Source of the DNA: an uncultured Gammaproteobacteria bacterium
Lineage (GTDB): Bacteria; Pseudomonadota; Gammaproteobacteria; CAMYKB01
DNA: 37,084 nucleotides
Reading direction: 5' to 3'
Assembly (NCBI GenBank): GCA_947258875.1
Contig: CAMYKB010000018.1
Location: 1-37,084, forward strand
Made by a program: the position numbers and the translations under genes. The notes below the pieces were generated by a model. It searched no databases, had not been told where the DNA came from, and saw nothing but the letters and a program-made list of their open reading frames with translations. Positions within the stretch are counted from its first letter, which is position 1. Every line of letters starts with the position of its first letter. Below, piece after piece: positions 15,110-23,477 of the stretch.

Positions 15110-16152
15110 TGAAACAACTTTTCAACATTCACTACGCAGTTATCGCCCTTGTGCTTGCACAGTTGTTGCTCAGCGGCTGCGCCTCATCACCACCGCTTGA
15201 TGCAGCCGGCGAAGCGCAACCGGTTTGGCCTGAAGCGCCGGCACTAGCGCGGATTCAATATATCAAAAGTATTTCCAGCGCCGCGGACGTGGGCATTAAG
15301 AAATCGCTCTGGGCCAGACTCGGCGAATTCATCAGCGGACCCACCAGCGACCGGCTGATAAGACCGATGGCGGTGGCCGCCGATGCCGAGGATCGAATTT
15401 ATGTTGCCGACCCCGGCGCCAAGGGGGTGCACCGCTTTGACCTGAGCAAAGGTAAATACAAACTACTGCAACGGGAAAAAAATTTACCCCTGTCGTCACC
15501 AGTGGGGCTGGCTATCGGCCCCGGCAACCGTGTGTATGTGAGCGATTCAGGGTTTGGGCAGATATATTCGGCTGCGCCAGGAGACAAGCACCTTTCACCT
15601 TTGGTATCGGACAGCGGCCTTAAACAACCTACCGGACTAGCATTTGATGCTGCCAACCAACGCCTTTACGTGGTTGACGCCGCCGAACATAACATCAAAA
15701 TTTATTCGCCCTCGGGAAGCCTGATTAAACAATTTGGCAAACGCGGCAGCGGGGTCAGTGAATTCAACTTCCCCACCGCGGCATGGCTGGATTCACAGGG
15801 TCCGCTGTTGATCACCGATTCTCTCAATTTCCGCATTCAACTGTTCTATCCGGATGAGTTGCCACTCGGCCAGTTCGGTCAACCCGGTGATGCATCCGGC
15901 AAACTGGCACGCCCCAAGGGTGTGGCCACGGACCGCGCCGGTCACGTCTATGTCGTCGATTCGATGTTCCACGCATTCCAGGTATTCGACAGAACGGGCG
16001 CCCTGTTACTGCACCTGGGCGAACAAGGGCACGGTGCCGGCCAGTTCTGGTTGCCTACTGGAATTTTTATCGCACCTGACGATACTATTTATATTGCTGA
16101 TTCACACAATCAGCGCGTGCAGGTCTTCCGTTATATTGGGGGTAACCCATGA
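15109..16152 (+). CDS. NHL-repeat beta-propeller lipoprotein
   Basis: 347 residues; lipobox LSGC with Cys24, followed by ASSPP. Six NHL-like blades can be followed (VADPGAKGVHRFD, VSDSGFGQIYS, VVDAAEHNIKIYS, ITDSLNFRIQLF, VVDSMFHAFQVFD, IADSHNQRVQVFR), the last closing the propeller. Overlaps the barrel stop by one base and the next start by four (ATGA), so the three genes are translationally linked. Similar in size and domain order to the lipoprotein at 11768, probably an ancient duplication around the barrel gene. Likely a structural partner of the barrel/cytochrome complex. Confidence 0.9.
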   Translation: MKQLFNIHYAVIALVLAQLLLSGCASSPPLDAAGEAQPVWPEAPALARIQYIKSISSAADVGIKKSLWARLGEFISGPTSDRLIRPMAVAADAEDRIYVADPGAKGVHRFDLSKGKYKLLQREKNLPLSSPVGLAIGPGNRVYVSDSGFGQIYSAAPGDKHLSPLVSDSGLKQPTGLAFDAANQRLYVVDAAEHNIKIYSPSGSLIKQFGKRGSGVSEFNFPTAAWLDSQGPLLITDSLNFRIQLFYPDELPLGQFGQPGDASGKLARPKGVATDRAGHVYVVDSMFHAFQVFDRTGALLLHLGEQGHGAGQFWLPTGIFIAPDDTIYIADSHNQRVQVFRYIGGNP

Positions 16153-17858
16153 AGCTCCAATGGTTAACGCTGTTACTGCTGTTGATGATGAACGCGGCCC
16201 ATGCGCAAATCGCAACTACCAAACATAACCTTTCCGTTTCCGGTCCGGGAACAGTGAAAGCCACGAGTGAACCGCAGATCTGTATTTTCTGCCATACTCC
16301 GCACAGCGCCTCGGCCGCCGCAGCGCTGTGGAACCGGCGCCAGCCCGGCAGTACCTATATCCCCTATTCAAGCACCACGGCTATCGCCAACCCCGGACAA
16401 CCCACCGGTTCGTCTATTCTGTGTTTGAGTTGCCACGACGGTACCATCGCGCTGGGTGATATTCTCAGTCGAACCAGCGATATCACCATGGCAGGCGGTG
16501 TTACCACCATACCGACTGGCGCAACGAATCTGAGCACCGATCTGTCTGATGATCACCCGATCTCCTTTGTGTATTCGACCAGTATCAGCAGTAGCGGGGA
16601 GTATGTAGACCCGAGCTCCCTGAGCGGACCCGTGCGTCTGGACGACAGTGGCATGCTGCAATGCACCAGCTGTCACGAGCCGCACGATAACAGTAACGGC
16701 AAGTTCCTGGTCAAGCCCGCCATCGCCTCTCAGCTGTGCACCACCTGCCACCAGAAAACCGGCTGGAACGGTACACCGCACAATCTTTCCGGCAAGACAT
16801 GGAATGGGCAAGGAGTAGATCCCTGGACTACAACGGAATGGAACACCGTCGGCGATAACGGCTGTGAAAACTGTCATCAACCACACTCCGCAGGCAGTGG
16901 CGAACGTCTGCTGCATTTCGCGGCAGAGGAGAACAACTGTGCGGCCTGTCATAACGGCAACGTTGCATCCCAGGACATCATGTCGGTTGTTGGCCAGTTC
17001 TCCGCCCACCCGCTGACCGACTCTACTGGAGTACACGATCCGACCGAAGCCAATATCGTCAACAATCGGCATGTCGAATGTGTCGATTGTCATAATCCGC
17101 ACGCAGCGCGTGCGGGCATGGATCCCGCTACCGGTGCACTCAATGCAATTCCAGGTGTGGATATTACCGGGGTCAATGTTGAACCTATTACGCAGACCTA
17201 TCAGCTGTGTTTCCGTTGTCATGGTGACAGCACCAACAAACCGGCACCGCTAACACCTCGGCAGATTACCCAGACCAATACCCGCCTGGAATTCCAGACG
17301 GCTAATCCCTCCTTTCATCCGGTCGCAGGATCAGGCGTCAATCCTGACGTTCCAAGCCTGATCACGCCGCTGACCACCGCCAGTACCATCGGGTGTAGCG
17401 ACTGCCATAATAGCAATGCTGCTGTCAGTGCTGGTGGTTCAGGCCCTGAGGGTCCGCACGGTTCAGCCTACGAGCCGATCCTGGTCAGACAATACGAGAC
17501 TCAGGACAACAGCTCGGAAAGCGCTTCCAATTATGCCCTGTGTTATGGTTGTCACGACCGCAACAGTATCCTCGGCGATCAAAGTTTCAGTCTGCATGAT
17601 AAGCACATTGTCGGAGAAAGGACCCCCTGCAATGTCTGCCACGACCCGCACGGCATCAGCAACACCCAGGGCAACAGCACCAATAACAGCCATCTGATCA
17701 ATTTTGACACCTCAGTGGTTTCCGCCATGGGAATGGGGGGCATGGGCGGCGATCAAATACAGTTCGTTGATAATGGCCGATTCGCAGGGAGTTGTACCTT
17801 GAGTTGTCATGGCGAGCAGCATATGAATTTCTCCTACGGTGGTGGGGGGGGCGGCTAG
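16149..17858 (+). CDS. Exported dodecahaem cytochrome c
   Basis: 569 residues; signal peptide cleaved at AHA-QI (residue 19). Eleven CXXCH sites and one CX3CH (CTLSCHGEQH, the last), 12 haems. The N-terminal quarter copies the tetrahaem protein at 10991 (CHTPHS, ALWNRR, ILCLSCHDGTIAL, LSDDHPISF, CTSCHEPH), so this looks like a tetrahaem module extended by further haem repeats. There is a glycine-rich C-terminus (GMGGMGGDQ and a final six-Gly tail). That tail is encoded across a run of eight G (17844-17851) just before the stop. No membrane anchor. Expected inside or outside the barrel of the conduit, or on the cell surface. Confidence 0.9.
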   Translation: MKLQWLTLLLLLMMNAAHAQIATTKHNLSVSGPGTVKATSEPQICIFCHTPHSASAAAALWNRRQPGSTYIPYSSTTAIANPGQPTGSSILCLSCHDGTIALGDILSRTSDITMAGGVTTIPTGATNLSTDLSDDHPISFVYSTSISSSGEYVDPSSLSGPVRLDDSGMLQCTSCHEPHDNSNGKFLVKPAIASQLCTTCHQKTGWNGTPHNLSGKTWNGQGVDPWTTTEWNTVGDNGCENCHQPHSAGSGERLLHFAAEENNCAACHNGNVASQDIMSVVGQFSAHPLTDSTGVHDPTEANIVNNRHVECVDCHNPHAARAGMDPATGALNAIPGVDITGVNVEPITQTYQLCFRCHGDSTNKPAPLTPRQITQTNTRLEFQTANPSFHPVAGSGVNPDVPSLITPLTTASTIGCSDCHNSNAAVSAGGSGPEGPHGSAYEPILVRQYETQDNSSESASNYALCYGCHDRNSILGDQSFSLHDKHIVGERTPCNVCHDPHGISNTQGNSTNNSHLINFDTSVVSAMGMGGMGGDQIQFVDNGRFAGSCTLSCHGEQHMNFSYGGGGGG

Positions 17859-17860
17859 CG

Positions 17861-18853
17861 GTGAAGACCTGGCTTTACTGCATCAGCCTCAGCGCACTGC
17901 TTGCGCTGATTGCAGGCAACAAGCCCTTGTATGCCGATAAAAATCCCGCAGCGTTAAGCTTCCTGGAGCAGCCCGAGCTGATCCCGCAATGGATCAAGGA
18001 GGGACGTCTAAAGGCTGAAGATATCCCCAACCCACACTGGCAGGAGCAGGCCTGTATGAGTTGCCATACAGGCAAGCCGGCGCCGGGAACGCCAGCCTTG
18101 CGCAACACTAACAGCGAAGCACTGTGCGCCAATTGTCATGGTCCGCTGCCGGTGCATGCCTATATTCATATCTCGGACGTCAAGCCCGATAGCGGCATGC
18201 TCAAGCGCATGCCTGAGGCCTATCGTCAGTCACTGCAACAGGGAAAGCTGGCCTGTATAAGTTGCCATGATCTCAAGGCCCAGTGCCTGAAAAACAGACG
18301 CGGCGAACAATTCAGCAACCCTGGTTTTCTTCGCGGGGCGCCTTTTAGCCATCGCACCGATCTGTGCTTCCGCTGCCATGACGCCAAGTCCTATCAGCGC
18401 ATTAACCCGCACGACCAGATTAGCGATGACGGTAAAGTACGCAACGCCACATGCCTGCTATGCCATGAAACAGAGGTGAAGTTAAAGACCGGAAAATCCA
18501 TCCGGGAAGTGGATTTTAATGTTGAAAATGATCTTGCTAAAGTGTGCACTGGTTGTCATTTATGGGTGCCTCATCCCGGTGGCCGCTTCATGTTTGCCGA
18601 GTCCTACAAGGACAGACAACGTACCGAGCATCTGTCGGTGCCCTCCGAGGCGATGAAAAAACACATGCTAGAGATGGAAGCAAAGAACAACATCGCCCTG
18701 CCCCTCGACCCGACCACCGGCAAGGTGTTTTGCGGCACCTGCCACAATGCCCATGAGAAAGGTTTAATAAAAAATGCGGCCGCCGCCAAAGGCGCCGGCG
18801 AAAAATACCGTCTGCGTATGCAGCAGATCTGCACTAACTGCCACGAGAAATAA
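17861..18853 (+). CDS. Exported octahaem cytochrome c
   Basis: 330 residues from GTG 17861, two bases after the previous stop. An ATG further upstream in this frame (17792) lies inside the 12-haem gene and would bury the signal peptide (KTWLYCISLSALLALIAG). Eight CXXCH motifs: CMSCH, CANCH, CISCH, CFRCH, CLLCH, CTGCH, CGTCH and CTNCH at the C-terminus. The pattern of paired CXXCH with ELCFRCH-type spacing is that of doubled-CXXCH cytochromes; there is no catalytic signature for nitrite, hydroxylamine or tetrathionate enzymes that I can see. Last gene of the conduit cluster. Likely the periplasmic feeder cytochrome. Confidence 0.87.
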   Translation: MKTWLYCISLSALLALIAGNKPLYADKNPAALSFLEQPELIPQWIKEGRLKAEDIPNPHWQEQACMSCHTGKPAPGTPALRNTNSEALCANCHGPLPVHAYIHISDVKPDSGMLKRMPEAYRQSLQQGKLACISCHDLKAQCLKNRRGEQFSNPGFLRGAPFSHRTDLCFRCHDAKSYQRINPHDQISDDGKVRNATCLLCHETEVKLKTGKSIREVDFNVENDLAKVCTGCHLWVPHPGGRFMFAESYKDRQRTEHLSVPSEAMKKHMLEMEAKNNIALPLDPTTGKVFCGTCHNAHEKGLIKNAAAAKGAGEKYRLRMQQICTNCHEK

Positions 18854-18872
18854 CGCCTGTATACACCCGCCC

Positions 18873-19604
18873 TCAGTTGTTCATGCATTCCTCAAAAATG
18901 GCGAATTTGTCACCCCGGGGTTCAATCGGCAGTTTTGATGCCGGCACTGAATAGACCTGGGACACAATCATGGGGATCATGTCATCCACCGCCTGGTGGC
19001 CGCTGCGCGGCAGGCGCTGTCGGGTTTGTGCAGCGTTATAACCATTGACCCGTTCCTGCATGGCGGCCACGAACAGATTGGCCGTATAATAACAGCCCAA
19101 CTCCTTTTCGCGATGCTGTTCGATCAGCCACACCGGATCCAGTTTACCCACCCTGCCGGCGATCAGCAGATCGTTAAACGCCGCAGTGAACCCCAGTAGT
19201 GAAAATTGCAGCTTATCACTCGCTTTGGCATGCTCACCGAACCAGATACGCAGATTCAGTCCAGCGATCATGCGCGCGATATATAGCGCTTTTTGTTCGC
19301 TGTCCAGTTCAATCCTGAACAAGCGGCTATCACGACGTTGCTCCAGCAGGGTCAGTGTGCTCTGGATTAATGGTCCACGATCAATAGTCAGACTGATCTG
19401 TGAAGGCGCGGCCGGCACCGGCCGGCTCACTGCAAGCACCAACAGAAAGTGTGTCTGCCTGGCCTCGTTATGGACGACAATCAGCTCGTGCCCATCGGGC
19501 GTAGTGCTGGTAATCCAGTGTCCATCGTCACTCTGCTTAAGCGTCCAGTCAGCCATTCCTATAACTGGTAGCAACAGAACGATTACCAGACAAATCTTCT
19601 GCAT
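18873..19604 (-). CDS. Exported protein of unknown function
   Basis: 243 residues with a Sec signal peptide (MQKICLVIVLLLPVIGMA). Not recognised. It has no haem motif. An N-terminal beta-rich half (SDDGHWITSTTPDGHELIVVHNE) is followed by an alpha-helical half (LLGFTAAFNDLLIAGR, NLFVAAMQERVNGYNAAQTRQRLPRSG). Two Cys only in the mature part (ELGCYY and FEECMNN), possibly one disulfide. Convergent with the conduit cluster and 77 bases downstream of the triheme gene, so it could be read from the module behind it. Confidence 0.7.
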   Translation of the reverse strand: MQKICLVIVLLLPVIGMADWTLKQSDDGHWITSTTPDGHELIVVHNEARQTHFLLVLAVSRPVPAAPSQISLTIDRGPLIQSTLTLLEQRRDSRLFRIELDSEQKALYIARMIAGLNLRIWFGEHAKASDKLQFSLLGFTAAFNDLLIAGRVGKLDPVWLIEQHREKELGCYYTANLFVAAMQERVNGYNAAQTRQRLPRSGHQAVDDMIPMIVSQVYSVPASKLPIEPRGDKFAIFEECMNN

Positions 19605-19681
19605 GACGACTCCTATTCAGCTAACGTTCCCTTCAACAATACGTCATCGGCTATACGGTGATTGAAAAGCCATTGCCGTTG

Positions 19682-20584
19682 TTATTTTCCCTCGTCATTG
19701 GTACCCGGTGACAAAAAGCTCGGTATATAGAATTCCTTGTACTTAAGAATCATGTTCACAACCGAAGTATCGGTCAGTTCCCCCACGCGTGTGCGTGGAT
19801 AACCCAATTCTGCGTAGGGAAGATACTGATCTGTTTCATTATGGCATTCCTTACAAACGATCGGATCACTGCTGACCTTGCGGTGAATCACCTGCTTCAT
19901 CTGCGATTTCTGTTCCGGCCCCAGGCGATCCTGTTCACTGATAAAACGTTCGACAAATGCCATTTCCTTGGTACCGTGAATAAACGCAAACGCGCCACCC
20001 TGCTCCTTACCCGGTGATATTTTGGCCCCGTAGTTCCCATATGTCGGATAGAAGCTCGCTGACTCGGTACGGTATGACTCCTCTATATCGCGAAAGGCAA
20101 CAGGGTTTGGCACCACCTCGCCGTTGTCTTTGTTGTACCAGCGATATTGCCTGTCTGTCCCGTCGTCTTCAGCAACATGACAGGTCTCGCAGGCTAGGTA
20201 AAATGCGTGCATGTTCAAAAAACTGCGTATTTCCCTGGACTCGTCGTGGGGCACATTACCATGGCAGCGTACACAGATACTCGCCTGATCCTCCTGCAAC
20301 TCGAAACCAATATGGTGAAACCTACCTTCAATGTAAGGCTGTTCGATCAGCTTATAACCAAGATCCGTTCTACTGGTCTGCGTTTGTTCCTTGATCAATT
20401 TCGCAAACATCCGTTCTTCTTCGGTTTCGATTTCGGCGCCGCCCAACTCCAGCAATGACGTAGATGCGGCCTCTTTGCCCTCGAAACCGAAAATCAGGGG
20501 AAACATGAAATAACCGTACCAAATTGTAAATGCCATCAGAAACAGCACGTACAGCTTAAAAATCAGGCGCTTGAAAAATCTCAC
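19682..20584 (-). CDS. Membrane-anchored trihaem cytochrome c, module A
   Basis: 300 residues. One N-terminal membrane helix (about 8-32) with a periplasmic C-terminal domain. Three haem sites: CVRCHGNVPH, CETCH and CKECH; many free His and Met could serve as distal ligands. It pairs with the trihaem protein at 25692: shared blocks include the first haem followed by PH and a LNMH segment, an LACETCHV/IGCMTCHT pair, a QYRW/QYRF strand, and the ending VxMILKYKEFYIPSFL versus VDKYREFYLPRLF. The ATG overlaps the stop of the cytochrome b gene. Likely electron exit subunit of an inner-membrane quinone-linked complex. Confidence 0.85.
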   Translation of the reverse strand: MRFFKRLIFKLYVLFLMAFTIWYGYFMFPLIFGFEGKEAASTSLLELGGAEIETEEERMFAKLIKEQTQTSRTDLGYKLIEQPYIEGRFHHIGFELQEDQASICVRCHGNVPHDESREIRSFLNMHAFYLACETCHVAEDDGTDRQYRWYNKDNGEVVPNPVAFRDIEESYRTESASFYPTYGNYGAKISPGKEQGGAFAFIHGTKEMAFVERFISEQDRLGPEQKSQMKQVIHRKVSSDPIVCKECHNETDQYLPYAELGYPRTRVGELTDTSVVNMILKYKEFYIPSFLSPGTNDEGK

Positions 20585-21396
20585 CAGTCGTACTCCTCTC
20601 CGGCGAAATGTTGCGGCTTGACTTCATCCTCCAACCCGGCTTCGATCATGATTTTCACATACTGTGCGTAGTGCTCGTGAATCATTTCGTCTTCAGTGAG
20701 ATAACCCGTCAGCCATACCGTCGCGGCCGGAAACTTCTCGGGCGCATAATGCACGTTGTACCAATGCACGAAGAACAGGAACAACACCGCGAGCAGGGCC
20801 TCGTCGGTATGCATGATGTAAGCAGCGTTGAGCACAATCCCCGGCAGAAAATGCGTTATTTCGTCCCGCCACCAAAGCAGCACACCGGCCGGACCGAGTA
20901 TCGGTATACCCCAGTAAGGCGCGAAATAATCGAACTTCTCACGCCACGACATGCGATCGTGACGTGGCGGCCTGTTCGTGAAGTACAACAGGTACTTCCA
21001 CACATGCAGGATATCGAAGAAATCTTTTTTGTTCGGCACCATCTCCTGGGTAAAAAAAGCCTTCACTCCGCTGCCAAATGTAAGCCGTCCTTGCTGTTTC
21101 AGACCGCCCAGGTCATTTTTGATAAACAATGCCAGCCAGTAAATCGTATGGTAGACAAACAGGCCCAGTAACACCGTGCCTGCCGCGCGGTGAATCAGCG
21201 GCGCAAGCTCCGTGCCACCCATAAAGTCATACAGAGGTTTGGCCCAGGGCTCTTCTGCATGGCGCAGCGGAAAGCCGGTCAGCGCCAGGGTCAGCACCGA
21301 GCTGAACAGGATCACGTGCTGTACACGTTGATGCGCCGAAAATCGGTAGAAATAGCGCTTGCCGCCTTTATAAACAATCGGGTCATATTTCGCCAT
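20581..21396 (-). CDS. Di-haem-type membrane cytochrome b, module A
   Basis: 271 residues, four membrane helices, like the cytochrome b subunits of formate dehydrogenase, Ni/Fe hydrogenase and thiosulfate reductase. Candidate haem ligands: His in RVQHVILF (helix 1), LIHRAAG and VYHTIYW (helix 2), and HTDEALLAVLFLFFVHWYNVH (helix 4). The N-terminal extension found in its paralogue at 24615 is missing here. It lies between an octahaem and a trihaem cytochrome gene with almost no spacing. In such complexes this subunit exchanges electrons with menaquinol or ubiquinol; direction cannot be read from sequence. Confidence 0.87.
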   Translation of the reverse strand: MAKYDPIVYKGGKRYFYRFSAHQRVQHVILFSSVLTLALTGFPLRHAEEPWAKPLYDFMGGTELAPLIHRAAGTVLLGLFVYHTIYWLALFIKNDLGGLKQQGRLTFGSGVKAFFTQEMVPNKKDFFDILHVWKYLLYFTNRPPRHDRMSWREKFDYFAPYWGIPILGPAGVLLWWRDEITHFLPGIVLNAAYIMHTDEALLAVLFLFFVHWYNVHYAPEKFPAATVWLTGYLTEDEMIHEHYAQYVKIMIEAGLEDEVKPQHFAGEEYDW

Positions 21397-21409
21397 AACT
21401 ACGCCTCCG

Positions 21410-22504
21410 TCAGGCCTCGGGCTTCTTATTGCGGATTCGATGGTGCGGAGTATTGCCTTCCTTATCCTTGAAAAATGCGAAGCGTGGGAACAGGCGGCGT
21501 AGCAGCTCCAAGAAGATCAGTGTCAGGAAAAAATACAGCACCACAGCCATCAACGCCTTGAAGAACATCAACATGTAAAACTGCAGGGGATATTTATCCC
21601 GGTCATACGTGACATGGGTCTGGAAACCGGCGAGCATGGCTCCGGCCTTTTCATGACAGTCGGAAGTCCGGCAGGTCGCACTGAGATTGGCCTTATTCAC
21701 GGATGAAGTCGGTTGGTCCTGCGCTTCGATCAGATGGGTGTTTTCTCCCGGCACAACATGACAATCGAGGCAGTCGGGGGTGCGTTCCGAACCCAGCGCA
21801 ATTAATTTGCCGTGAAAAGTCTGCTTATAAGTTGTCACCACATCATCGAGCTCATGCCGCTCGCGAAAATCAGGATCCTGATGACACTTGGCGCAAACCT
21901 CTATGGTTTCCATCGGGAAACGGGTCTTGTGCAAACGCGAGGTCACATGCTCATAGAAATCCTCCGCGAAATCGCCACTGGTATGACAACTCTTGCAACG
22001 GCTGATGGCGCGCGCCGTGATCCCCGGTTTTACTTCTCCCTTATACACGGACAGCGGCCGATAAAGCGGCTGGTCATGGCAGTCTTTACAGCCTGGATAG
22101 TCCTCATGATGAGGCTTCGGATTGCCTTCGGCATCCAGGCTGCTGTGCACACTGGTAGCCAATGTGTCTGCAATCGACTGGTGCGAAAACTTGACATTAC
22201 CTGACGGTTCAACAATGTGACATTGCTGTGTACAAGTCACTTTCTTCGCGGGTTTGTGCGGGATACGATCGATATCGGAGTGACAGTCCTTGCACTTGTT
22301 GCGGCGATGCGGCCCGGCGTCAAATAATTCCTGATTGAGATAAAATAATCTGAATTTCCCGTTTTCATCAATGCGGCTCAATCCCCTATGCTTATGGCAT
22401 AAGACGCAGTTAAGCTCGTCACCAGCTGGCGCTGGTTCCGGAAACCCTGTCAATGCCATAACTGCAGCGATAGTAACAAGGGATCTTCGAAAACATTGAT
22501 TCAT
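21410..22504 (-). CDS. Octahaem cytochrome c with C-terminal membrane anchor, module A
   Basis: 364 residues. Signal peptide ending near APAG (residue 28). Eight haem sites in this order: CVLCH, CKDCH, CTQQCH (CX3CH), CKDCH, CKSCH, CAKCH, CLDCH, CRTSDCH (CX4CH). A TM helix at about 310-335 (FFKALMAVVLYFFLTLIF) and a basic tail anchor it. Aligned blocks with the gene at 23478 include HK.....RI, VTC...CH, SFHGK/TFHGK and CLDCHV, so the two are clear paralogues. Promoter with FNR box about 70 bases upstream. Probable periplasmic electron acceptor or donor of the module; enzymatic activity cannot be excluded. Confidence 0.87.
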   Translation of the reverse strand: MNQCFRRSLVTIAAVMALTGFPEPAPAGDELNCVLCHKHRGLSRIDENGKFRLFYLNQELFDAGPHRRNKCKDCHSDIDRIPHKPAKKVTCTQQCHIVEPSGNVKFSHQSIADTLATSVHSSLDAEGNPKPHHEDYPGCKDCHDQPLYRPLSVYKGEVKPGITARAISRCKSCHTSGDFAEDFYEHVTSRLHKTRFPMETIEVCAKCHQDPDFRERHELDDVVTTYKQTFHGKLIALGSERTPDCLDCHVVPGENTHLIEAQDQPTSSVNKANLSATCRTSDCHEKAGAMLAGFQTHVTYDRDKYPLQFYMLMFFKALMAVVLYFFLTLIFLELLRRLFPRFAFFKDKEGNTPHHRIRNKKPEA

Positions 22505-22541
22505 AGATCACGCCACTGTTGTTGATCGCACTGCTGAGACG

Positions 22542-22584
22542 ATTATTGCCTATCGGCACTCACGACAACGTTGATCTATATCAA
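22542..22584 (-). promoter_or_regulatory. FNR/ANR-dependent promoter of module A
   Basis: TTGAT-CTAT-ATCAA at 22571-22584, the same 14-mer as at 10793. On the minus strand a -10-like AATAAT (22547-22542) lies where a class II FNR promoter needs it, predicting a start near 22536, some 30 bases before the octahaem ATG. Confidence 0.8.
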
Positions 22585-22701
22585 AAGGCACTGTTATAGC
22601 TGCTCAGGAGGCGATGCTCGTGTGTTTCAGCATCAAACAGCAAGGGTGCAGGTTAAACGTGGCGTTATACCGCTACGCTGCTAGACTTGCGCGCCGTAAA
22701 T

Positions 22702-22830
22702 TTATTCGGCGAAAATCAGGAACCAGATAAGTATCAACAACGGTATCACAGCAACTGCCGTCGCAATACACCAGATACAAACTTTGCGAATCTCTCTTTC
22801 CGGTTCGGACTTAACAGGCGTCGTTTTCAC
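22702..22830 (-). CDS. Small single-span membrane protein (42 residues)
   Basis: GTG start at 22830 with GGAAGGAG ending eight bases upstream, one of the best ribosome sites in the area. A charged N-terminus (KSEPEREIRK) is followed by one hydrophobic helix of about 22 residues (ATAVAVIPLLILIWFLIF) with a CIWC motif at its start, then Ala-Glu-stop. Not recognised. It lies between the two divergent cytochrome modules, outside both operons. The CXXC could be redox-active or bind metal; small-protein calls of this length need experimental support. Confidence 0.55.
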   Translation of the reverse strand: MKTTPVKSEPEREIRKVCIWCIATAVAVIPLLILIWFLIFAE

Positions 22831-23099
22831 TCGAGCCGCTCCTTCCTGGACAGGTGACGACATTCATTACAATATATTATAGGATTATCTACTTACCAAA
22901 AACACATTATGTGTATCAGTCTAGTCCAGAAATCCTATCACCACAAGGAAGACGACGCGGTTGGCATTAGCCCACATACTGGCACCAAGGACTTGGTTGT
23001 CAGGAAAAATCGGGTAAGGCGCCCTATGTGCAATCTGGCTTACAACATCATGCCGTCACAGCTCGATATGCGTGCTGGAGACTAGGCATCGCCAGCTGT

Positions 23100-23312
23100 T
23101 CAGCCCCGGCGGTAGACCACCCACCAGTCGCACACCGAATAACCTATACCGCAAACCGCTGACCATAAACTGGTCGCCAGAAACCAGCCCACAGCACTCT
23201 GCGGAGCATTGCCCCACTCGGACCAGGCGAAAATGGCAGAAACCACCAGGAAAATCATCATCCAGACAATGCGGTTAATTGTCTTTGTGCGCAGCAAGGT
23301 TTCAGCATTCAT
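23100..23312 (-). CDS. Small two-helix membrane protein (70 residues)
   Basis: An Arg/Lys-bearing N-terminus (LLRTKTINR), then helix 1 (IVWMMIFLVVSAIFAW), a short polar loop and helix 2 (AVGWFLATSLWSAVCGIGYSV), ending WWVVYRRG. Unknown family. The ribosome site is weak. Position between the FNR-controlled modules and the membrane-like composition make it plausible; a chance frame is still possible. Confidence 0.5.
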   Translation of the reverse strand: MNAETLLRTKTINRIVWMMIFLVVSAIFAWSEWGNAPQSAVGWFLATSLWSAVCGIGYSVCDWWVVYRRG

Positions 23313-23393
23313 GCTGACATGTCCCGAAGCTTGAAATATCCTTTATAAACATAGCTATAACCACATCTTGTGTTAGGATGATCAACAATTGTA

Positions 23394-23433
23394 TTGATAT
23401 AAATCAATGGAGACATGGCCACGACATCATAAT
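23394..23433 (+). promoter_or_regulatory. FNR/ANR-dependent promoter of module B
   Basis: TTGAT-ATAA-ATCAA (23394-23407), a perfect dyad with a different spacer, and a -10-like CATAAT at 23428-23433 placing the start near 23440, 38 bases before the octahaem ATG. Confidence 0.8.
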
Positions 23434-23477
23434 CTCCATAGACGGTTAGTTCCATACCAAAACAACAAGGCCAAATC

